From CAZJFC01 sp964545245 (GTDB lineage: Bacteria; Pseudomonadota; Alphaproteobacteria; Rickettsiales; 21-14-0-20-44-7): a stretch of 46,495 nt of DNA. The stretch's first letter is position 1; each line of letters opens with the position of its first letter. Made by a program: the position numbers and the translations under genes. The notes under the pieces were generated by a model, which was given only the letters and a program-made list of their open reading frames with translations, was not told the origin of the DNA and made no database searches. The DNA is taken from the NCBI GenBank assembly GCA_964545245.1, contig CAZJFC010000008.1, positions 1 to 46,495 on the forward strand, read 5' to 3'. Shown piece after piece: positions 24,988 through 30,706 of the stretch.

Positions 24988-26169
24988 ATGCCACTTAACA
25001 ATAAAACCATTGAAAATGCAAAACCCCGGAACAAGCAGTACAAGCTCTATGACTCAAAAGGACTGTTCATTCTCATAAAACCTAATGGCGCGAAATACTG
25101 GAGATTCAAATACCGCTACGCCAACAAAGAGAAAGTTTATGCCATGGGCGTTTACCCGGAGGTAAGTTTAAAAGAGGCTCGTGAACTGCAAGACGAATTA
25201 AGAGCAAAGGTACGCAAAGGCATTGACCCCATGTCGGAACGCAAAGTAAAAAAGCGTGAGCTAACCTTCAAACATAAAAATACCTTCAAAGACATTGCAA
25301 CTTCTTGGATGAAGGAACAGGAACGCCGCTGGAGCAAAAAACATTACGCCACAACCCGCAGAAGATTAGAGAAAAACCTGTTTCCCGTACTTGGCAACCG
25401 CCCTATCTCTGAACTAAGCCAGCCGGAAGTTCTGGATGCCCTTAAAAAGATTCAGGACAGGGATGCCATAGACTTGGCACACCGTATTAAGTATACGATT
25501 GGCCAAATCCTCCGCTACGCCGTAGTTAAGGGCCTCGCCAGCCGGGATTTCACTCCTGACCTTAAGAGCGCCCTAGAAACCAGACCAAAGCAGCACCATA
25601 CACGCTTACATCACGATGATTTGCCAGACTTCCTGAAAGCACTGGAGAATTATGATGGCGAGCCCCAGACGGCTATCGCAACGAAATTGCTGCTTCATAC
25701 TCTGGTTCGCACCGGGGAGCTTCGCAAGGCCAAATGGTCAGAGTTCAATATTGCGGAAAAAACATGGCGTATCCCGGCAGAGACGATGAAGATGAAAACA
25801 GAGCATATCGTCCCCCTTTCAAATCAGGTGATAGAACTTCTGCGCCAGCAAATGCAGTTCTCCGGGAATTCTATCTATGTTTTCCCCGGCAGAAGCAATT
25901 TACAAAAATGTATGAGTGAAAACACCATCCTCGGATGTATCAAAAGGCTTGGATACCAAGATAAGACCACAGGCCATGGCTTCAGGGGGTTAGGCTCAAC
26001 CACGCTGTATGAAAATGATTATCCTAATGACTGGATTGAGAGGCAACTAGCGCACCTTGAGAGGAACAAGGTACGGGCAGCCTATGATTTTGCCAAATTT
26101 CTGTCCCAACGCCGGAAAATGATGCAATGGTGGTCAAATTATTTGGATAAAGCCGCTCAGACAGAATAA
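24988..26169 (+). CDS. P4-type tyrosine integrase
   Basis: This site-specific recombinase of 393 residues is predicted to integrate and excise the island at tRNA-Val. It begins with the DUF4102-type arm-binding domain (MPLNNKTIENAKPRNKQYKLYDSKGLF, then GVYPEVSLKEARE). A core-binding SAM-like domain follows, then the catalytic domain with Arg in HTLVRTGELRKAKW, HGFR as the HxxR box, LAHLERNKVRAAYD with the second His and the nucleophilic Tyr, and RRKMMQWWSNYLD at the end. An open frame extends upstream into the tRNA, but the ATG at 24988 gives the canonical N-terminus. All catalytic residues are present, so it may be active. Confidence 0.95.
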   Translation: MPLNNKTIENAKPRNKQYKLYDSKGLFILIKPNGAKYWRFKYRYANKEKVYAMGVYPEVSLKEARELQDELRAKVRKGIDPMSERKVKKRELTFKHKNTFKDIATSWMKEQERRWSKKHYATTRRRLEKNLFPVLGNRPISELSQPEVLDALKKIQDRDAIDLAHRIKYTIGQILRYAVVKGLASRDFTPDLKSALETRPKQHHTRLHHDDLPDFLKALENYDGEPQTAIATKLLLHTLVRTGELRKAKWSEFNIAEKTWRIPAETMKMKTEHIVPLSNQVIELLRQQMQFSGNSIYVFPGRSNLQKCMSENTILGCIKRLGYQDKTTGHGFRGLGSTTLYENDYPNDWIERQLAHLERNKVRAAYDFAKFLSQRRKMMQWWSNYLDKAAQTE

Positions 26170-26192
26170 GCATTGAGATTGCATAAGAACGC

Positions 26193-26633
26193 GTGAGAAG
26201 TTACATTACTCTTCCGATGACCGCTGCACCAATCAATGTTCTGGATAAACCAAGTATCAAGTCCTTATTAGATAAGGTTGATGTGTGGCCGCTCGAAGAA
26301 ATTCTGTGCTTTGCACACGGAAAGACTTACTCCGAGGATGAGCTTAATATTGGCCCAAATGATGATTTGTCTCGGAAATATAAGTGGGCGTTGAAGGCTG
26401 TTGCTAAACACCGCTTTAAGTCAAATGAGAAGGACGTTCAACCTTTGCGGTGTGTAAAATATATTGAAACACTAGAAAAAACCATCTGCACCGTTGACAA
26501 AACAGACTTCATGCCATGGGTTTACCCTGCTTGCGTTGTTAACAGTCAGAAGTTAACCTCTAACAAGCCGCAGTTGAAGAACTCGGCTTTTCCCCTTAAT
26601 TTCAATGAGATATGGCTCATAAAGTCTACATGA
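26193..26633 (+). CDS. Hypothetical protein of the island
   Basis: This frame of 146 residues follows the integrase by 23 bases. The frame opens with GTG at 26193, but an ATG at 26217 (MTAAPINVLDKPSIKSLL) may be the true start; neither has a clear ribosome binding site. The protein is soluble and mixed alpha/beta in appearance, with LEEILCFAHGKTYSEDEL and a central basic helix. I recognise no domain. Its place between int and the cassette might suit an excisionase or regulator, but it is larger than a typical AlpA-like excisionase and no helix-turn-helix is obvious. Confidence 0.65.
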   Translation: MRSYITLPMTAAPINVLDKPSIKSLLDKVDVWPLEEILCFAHGKTYSEDELNIGPNDDLSRKYKWALKAVAKHRFKSNEKDVQPLRCVKYIETLEKTICTVDKTDFMPWVYPACVVNSQKLTSNKPQLKNSAFPLNFNEIWLIKST

Positions 26634-26692
26634 AGCCTGATTGTAACAAATAAATCATCTTGAAATTAAAATACAATTTACCATTTATACGA

Positions 26693-26698
26693 TATACT
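26693..26698 (+). promoter_or_regulatory. Possible -10 box for the TIGR04255 cassette
   Basis: TATACT lies in very AT-rich DNA about 35 bases before the start of the TIGR04255-type gene, overlapping a small tata-cga-tata palindrome. No good -35 box is seen at normal spacing. Confidence 0.3.
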
Positions 26699-26733
26699 AT
26701 AGTAGTAGCTAAGTTTTTACGTGGACAGAGCAG

Positions 26734-27552
26734 ATGAAATTTACAGAATATGAAAGAAAAGAGTTCAGAATCAACACCTTATATGAGGTGATTTTTCAAG
26801 CTCGTTTCCCAGAAATATTTAAAATTGCCAATTCCGTACCTGTAGAATTTCAAGAAGCTATTAGGCAGGATTATCCTGAAACTGCCACTCCTCCAATAAA
26901 TCAACTACCTGTAGGATTACCCATTAATCAGATGCCTCAAGAACTCCAAAATCTGCTGGGTGTAAACAATAAAGAATACCAATTTTTAAACGAGGGCGGA
27001 ACATGGAGAGTGAGCCTTCACAAGAATTTCATTGCCCTTTCAAGCATAGGTTCTTATGTGAATTATGAGGACTTTGAAGCCCGCGTAAGAAAAATAATGG
27101 ATGTATTGCACACTGTTTATAAGCCAAGTTATTATACACGTGTAGGACTTAGGTACCGCAACGCCGTCTGTAAAGAAATCCTAGGGATTGAAGAAGCGGA
27201 TTGGAAAACCTTAATTCCTAAAGAAACCGCACCAGAATTATGGGATGATAGCGCAGATGAATTGGAAATATTTGATAAAATCTCTCAATACAAGGATAAT
27301 GAAAAGAATGGCATGACAGTGATGACCGCTTTCCAGATGATGAGCGGTATACTTAAAGGAAAGACCGTTAATTCAAAAACTTACTTAATCGACACAGACT
27401 GCTTTAACGAAGAAAAAACCCGAGATGTAGACAATGTACTTACAAAAACTAGAGAATTCAGAAAATGGGCCGGAAGCATCTTCATTAAAAACACCACGCC
27501 AGCACTTCGCGACCTCTTGGACAGGAGCGAACCTAGCAACGCAAAAGAATGA
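26734..27552 (+). CDS. TIGR04255 family protein
   Basis: This 272-residue soluble protein matches the sporadically distributed TIGR04255 family by its layout: an N-terminal LYEVIFQARFPE strand, the middle block FLNEGGTWRVSLHKNFIALSS, and the hallmark YYTRVGLRYRNAV before the C-terminal half. The biochemical activity of the family is not known to me. The family's scattered occurrence and its position on a tRNA island suggest a transferable accessory function, perhaps defence or element stability, which is inference only. It is the first gene of a tight three-gene set; the next frame overlaps its end. Confidence 0.8.
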   Translation: MKFTEYERKEFRINTLYEVIFQARFPEIFKIANSVPVEFQEAIRQDYPETATPPINQLPVGLPINQMPQELQNLLGVNNKEYQFLNEGGTWRVSLHKNFIALSSIGSYVNYEDFEARVRKIMDVLHTVYKPSYYTRVGLRYRNAVCKEILGIEEADWKTLIPKETAPELWDDSADELEIFDKISQYKDNEKNGMTVMTAFQMMSGILKGKTVNSKTYLIDTDCFNEEKTRDVDNVLTKTREFRKWAGSIFIKNTTPALRDLLDRSEPSNAKE

Positions 27553-28219
27553 AGAAACTTCAAGCAAAGCCCCCCTTCATAGCTTTCTACGGAACGACAG
27601 AACTTGGGGCGGATTAGGTAAATGCGCTCTTTCTTCTGCGGCTCTTGCAGCGGTTGGAGCAGTACAAATATGTGGCCCCGTTGGGTTTCTTGAACGTGGT
27701 ATAGCCCCAGAACCTATATTCATAAGCTGCGCTACATCTATTGAGCCGACTCCATGCTATAGCCCTGAATTCAGGGGGCATTCTGTAGTTCGCACCACAC
27801 TTAAACCAAGAGTTGGGCATCCGGTGACTCTTACGGAGGAACTCGTCTTAAGCGAATTGAACCGCTCTCTTACCACTGAACTACGCAAAGCTAGCGTCGA
27901 GAGAAAACTTGCTACTCTAGCAAAAAAATCCGAGACATTAGTTTCTCCTGCCATGATTGAAAAGAGCCAACAAATCATTAACGAGTTTTTATCTGCAAGT
28001 GATGAGCAGCATAACTGGGCTATACCCGCAATAGCAGCCACTGACGGAGCGATTGAGGCTTCTTGGTGGAATGGCGCAAATGAACTCCATCTATTTATAG
28101 AAGAAGATAATATTGAATACGTCCGGGCTTGGGGCACAAACATACATGAAGAAATGGTAAGCGGCCATATCGCAAGCGATGACGTCTCAAAACTTTGGAA
28201 CTGGCTTTCATTGGGATAG
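27434..28219 (+). CDS. Membrane-anchored protein, second gene of the cassette
   Basis: This is a 261-residue frame. About residues 53-57 read RNDRTW, followed by one hydrophobic segment (roughly 59-80). The rest looks soluble: a helical region (SELNRSLTTELRKASVERKLATLAKKSETLVSPAMIEKSQQIINEFL) and a C-terminal WNGANELHLFIEEDNIEYVRAWG block ending in KLWNWL. The only in-frame ATG before the hydrophobic segment is at 27434, so the gene would overlap the TIGR04255-type gene by 119 bases. An ATGA start at 27549 exists in another frame but stops after 22 codons. I recognise this type of partner next to TIGR04255 genes but know no function. Confidence 0.65.
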   Translation: MYLQKLENSENGPEASSLKTPRQHFATSWTGANLATQKNEETSSKAPLHSFLRNDRTWGGLGKCALSSAALAAVGAVQICGPVGFLERGIAPEPIFISCATSIEPTPCYSPEFRGHSVVRTTLKPRVGHPVTLTEELVLSELNRSLTTELRKASVERKLATLAKKSETLVSPAMIEKSQQIINEFLSASDEQHNWAIPAIAATDGAIEASWWNGANELHLFIEEDNIEYVRAWGTNIHEEMVSGHIASDDVSKLWNWLSLG

Positions 28220-28225
28220 AAATCC

Positions 28226-28693
28226 ATGATATTTAATTTTGAAATATTGTATCGCAGTATCCGGGCTGATAGTGAGGAGTATACATACGAAGCAGGTAAA
28301 GTTCATTTCACACCATCTGCTTTTAGGGACAGAAGCCTAGAACCATCAGTTGACCGCGCATTACTTAGACTATCCCAACCCAAGAAATCAAGAAAGAGCT
28401 TAACTGATGGAATTACGGCACTAAAAGTAAGTGAAGTTAAAAAGATTGGGGAAGTAAAAGGGCCAGATAACGAAAACAAGAACATTACCCACATTGTAAA
28501 GCCGAAATATAAGCCCATTTTGAGTAAGCCACGCAATATTTCTCATGCAGTAATATCTGTCTCCCCTCAGTACATGGGCAAAGAGAAAAGACAGGAAAAA
28601 ACTTTTCGCTTATTGAGAGTAGCTCTTGCGAGGCAAGCCACGATAAATGGCTGGTTAGTTCATCCAGTGGAAGAAAGGAAACCCAAACACTAG
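28226..28693 (+). CDS. Hypothetical protein, third gene of the cassette
   Basis: This 155-residue protein starts six bases after the preceding stop, so the three genes form one transcription unit. The N-terminus (LYRSIRADSEEYTYEAGKVHFTPSAFRDRS) resembles short proteins I associate with TIGR04255 neighbourhoods. The middle is Lys-rich and probably extended, followed by AVISVSPQYM and a basic helix. The end (WLVHPVEERKPKH) resembles small DNA- or nucleotide-related accessory proteins only vaguely. No catalytic motif is clear. Confidence 0.65.
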   Translation: MIFNFEILYRSIRADSEEYTYEAGKVHFTPSAFRDRSLEPSVDRALLRLSQPKKSRKSLTDGITALKVSEVKKIGEVKGPDNENKNITHIVKPKYKPILSKPRNISHAVISVSPQYMGKEKRQEKTFRLLRVALARQATINGWLVHPVEERKPKH

Positions 28694-28783
28694 TTGCTAG
28701 GGGTACCTCTTGGGGTACTCACTAAAACCAAACTCATATTGACATTATCATTCAACAGCTTAGACTATCAGTTGGTATGACTC

Positions 28784-28794
28784 ATCGCCCACCA
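28784..28794 (+). repeat. attR core
   Basis: This is an exact copy of the tRNA-Val 3' end (atcgcccacca). Fifteen bases upstream of it lies tcagttggt (28768-28776), identical to the D-arm of the same tRNA (24753-24761), which suggests that a deleted tRNA fragment was carried at this end. Confidence 0.75.
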
Positions 28795-28810
28795 GCCTTC
28801 GCACTGTGAG

Positions 28811-28845
28811 CTTCGGCCCGGCAAGCCGGAGGCCAGGAGCCGAAG
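28811..28845. repeat. Hairpin repeat downstream of attR
   Basis: CTTCGGC (28811-28817) pairs with GCCGAAG (28839-28845), and an inner CCGGC-aa-GCCGG stem (28818-28829) sits inside. There is no T-tract. It looks like another palindromic repeat family rather than a terminator. Confidence 0.5.
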
Positions 28846-28906
28846 GGACTAACCCCGCACGGTAAAAAATTTTGAACAGCATGGATTTGTCGTCTATAAG
28901 TAACTC

Positions 28907-29713
28907 ATGCTGATAGACTCCCACTGCCACCTCAACTTCCCCGACTTCAAGGATGACCTTGACGACGTGCTTGCCCGCGCGAAGGAAAACGGCGTAGGCA
29001 AGATGGTTTCCATCTGCACCAGGCTTTCCGAGTTCCCGGAGATCGCCGCGATCGCCGAAAAATACGACGATGTTTATTGCTCGGTGGGCGTGCATCCGCA
29101 TGACGCGAAAACCGCGCTCGAAACAAAATCGGAAGACATCATAAAACTCACCGCGCACCCGAAATGCGTCGGTATCGGTGAGACGGGGCTTGATTATTAT
29201 TACGAAAACTCCCCGCGCGAGGAGCAGAAATATTCCTTCCTTGAACACATCAAAGCCGGGAAGGAAACCGGCCTGCCCATCATCATCCACACGCGCGACG
29301 CCGATGGAGATACGATTGATACCATCAACCGCGAATCCGGCTTCCGCGGCCTGCTGCATTGCTTTTCCAGCTCTTATGAAGTCGCGAAAGCGGGAATGGA
29401 TAAAGGTTTATATGTCTCCATTTCCGGCATCATCACCTTCAAAAAAGCCGATGAACTACGCGAAACAGTTAAAAAAATCCCGCTGGAATTTCTGCTGGTG
29501 GAAACCGACTCCCCGTTCCTCGCTCCCATACCTCACCGCGGAAAGCGCTGCGAACCTGCCTTCACGCGCCACACGGCAGAATGCCTCGCTGAACTGAAAG
29601 GCGTTTCAATCGCAGAGCTTGAAGAAAAAACCACGGAGAATTTTTACAGGCTTTTCTCCAAAGTCCCCCGAACGACCAATGATTATAAGCACCTCACCCC
29701 AACCCTCTCCTGA
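28907..29713 (+). CDS. tatD: TatD family metal-dependent hydrolase/DNase
   Basis: This is a TIM-barrel metal-dependent hydrolase with reported 3'-5' exonuclease activity and D-aminoacyl-tRNA deacylase relatives. The 268-residue protein begins with the metal motif MLIDSHCHLNFPDF. It has GIGETGLDYYY (metal-bridging Glu), PIIIHTRDADGDT, LLHCFSSSYEVA and LLVETDSPFLAPIPHRGKRCEP. The last dozen or so residues (roughly NDYKHLTPTLS) are encoded by a heptamer-like stretch and a family B repeat, which also supplies the stop codon. The true ancestral C-terminus was probably near FSKVP. It is followed by a metallo-beta-lactamase gene, a common pairing. Confidence 0.95.
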   Translation: MLIDSHCHLNFPDFKDDLDDVLARAKENGVGKMVSICTRLSEFPEIAAIAEKYDDVYCSVGVHPHDAKTALETKSEDIIKLTAHPKCVGIGETGLDYYYENSPREEQKYSFLEHIKAGKETGLPIIIHTRDADGDTIDTINRESGFRGLLHCFSSSYEVAKAGMDKGLYVSISGIITFKKADELRETVKKIPLEFLLVETDSPFLAPIPHRGKRCEPAFTRHTAECLAELKGVSIAELEEKTTENFYRLFSKVPRTTNDYKHLTPTLS

Positions 29714-29724
29714 TAGGAGAGGGT
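29690..29724. repeat. Palindromic dispersed repeat, family B (end of tatD)
   Basis: cacctcacccc is followed by the stem accctctcc-tgat-aggagaggg. It overlaps the tatD stop. Close copies are at 30584-30660 and, inverted, at 38738-38820. Confidence 0.8.
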
Positions 29725-29732
29725 GATAATCA

Positions 29733-29795
29733 CTTACGACTTATGACTTACGACCTGCGACTCCCTAACGACCAATGACTAACGACTAATGACCA
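29733..29795. repeat. Nine-unit heptamer array before the MBL gene
   Basis: The array reads cttacga, cttatga, cttacga, cctgcga, ctcccta, acgacca, atgacta, acgacta, atgacca, then gaaa and the ATG at 29800. It occupies the place where a ribosome binding site would be expected. Confidence 0.8.
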
Positions 29796-29799
29796 GAAA

Positions 29800-30573
29800 A
29801 TGAAAATCACCATACTAGGCTGCGGCGCATCTTCCGGTTCCCCTCCCATCGGCGGGGCGGTTCCCGCCAACCCGAAAGATTTCCGCACCCGCGCCTCGAT
29901 ATACATTGAGGGCGAGAGCACGAAGATCCTTGTCGACACCTCGCCGGACCTGCGGGCGCAGGCGCTCGCGAACAACATCACGCGGGTGGATGCGATCATC
30001 TACACCCACGCCCATGCCGACCATGTGCATGGGATAGATGACGTAAAATCGCTCAACTACAAGCAGGAAAAACCAATCCCCGCTTATGGCGACAAAGCCA
30101 CGTTGCACGAGTTGCAGGAGCGTTTCGCTTATTGCTTCAGGCCGCCCGTGCCGGAATATGGCTGGTTCCGCCCCTGCCTTGCGCCGAACGTGATTGAGCC
30201 GCTGGTGGCATTCACGGCGGGCGGGTTCGAGATTCTCCCATTCCGGCAGGCGCACACCAAAACCATGGATTCGCTCGGCCTCCGCATAAAGCACAACGGC
30301 AAGGTGTTCGTATATTCCACCGATGTGAAGTTCTTCCCGCCGGAATCGGAATCCGCGCTACGTGACATCGACCTCTGGATCGTGGATTGCCTGCGCATAG
30401 ACCCCGCCCCCACCCATTCCGACATCAAACAAACCCTTGGCTGGGTAAAAAAATTCTCCCCCCGCCGCACCGTACTGACGCATATGGGCCACCAGATGCG
30501 CTATGACGAGTTGGTAGCGCAGCTCCCCGCCGGCGTGGAACCGGGATATGACGGGTTGGCTCTGGAATTATAG
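29800..30573 (+). CDS. MBL fold metallo-hydrolase (PhnP-like)
   Basis: This 257-residue metallo-beta-lactamase-fold hydrolase resembles the PhnP cyclic phosphodiesterase group and tRNase Z relatives. It begins with KITILGCGASSGSPPIGG, has the zinc motif THAHADHVHGIDD, further metal ligands in FRQAHTKTMDSLGLRI and YSTDVKFFPPES, and ends with LTHMGHQMRYDEL. There is no phosphonate operon nearby. The tatD-MBL pair is common in Alphaproteobacteria, where it often follows metG and holB. The substrate is not known. Translation starts four bases after a heptamer array with no clear ribosome binding site. Confidence 0.92.
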   Translation: MKITILGCGASSGSPPIGGAVPANPKDFRTRASIYIEGESTKILVDTSPDLRAQALANNITRVDAIIYTHAHADHVHGIDDVKSLNYKQEKPIPAYGDKATLHELQERFAYCFRPPVPEYGWFRPCLAPNVIEPLVAFTAGGFEILPFRQAHTKTMDSLGLRIKHNGKVFVYSTDVKFFPPESESALRDIDLWIVDCLRIDPAPTHSDIKQTLGWVKKFSPRRTVLTHMGHQMRYDELVAQLPAGVEPGYDGLALEL

Positions 30574-30583
30574 TCATTAGGGG

Positions 30584-30660
30584 CACCTCACCCCAACCCT
30601 CTCCTCATAGGAGAGGGGGTACTATTCTCCCCCCTATCAGGGGGGACATAAGGGGGGTGG
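30584..30660. repeat. Composite family B repeat
   Basis: The ccctctcc/ggagaggg stem is followed by a second stem, tcccccctatcagggggga, and aaggggggtggcc. The same composite occurs in inverted orientation at 38738-38820. Confidence 0.8.
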
Positions 30661-30663
30661 CCA

Positions 30664-30705
30664 CTTACGACTCCCTAATGACCAATGACTAACGACTAAT
30701 GACTA
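30664..30705. repeat. Six-unit heptamer array at the mrcA stop
   Basis: The units are cttacga, ctcccta, atgacca, atgacta, acgacta and atgacta. The array ends one base before the minus-strand stop codon of mrcA and shares five units with the array at 29733-29795. Confidence 0.8.
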
Positions 30706-30706
30706 C

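Larger units (their letters stand above)
24808..28794 (+). mobile_element. tRNA-Val-integrated genetic element of about 4 kb
   Basis: The last 11 bases of the tRNA gene (24808-24818) are repeated exactly at 28784-28794. Between them lie a P4-type tyrosine integrase directly after the tRNA and four cargo genes, all on the plus strand and visibly more AT-rich than the host genes around them. There are no replication, packaging or conjugation genes, so it is a small integrative island that probably depends on others for movement. The integrase is full length with its catalytic motifs intact. The cargo ends in a three-gene cassette headed by a TIGR04255-type protein. Confidence 0.88.

Noticed and set aside
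29728..30706. Possible CRISPR array because of closely spaced short repeats
   Set aside because: Units are 7 bp with no spacers and no cas genes are present; they are tandem heptamers and palindromes.
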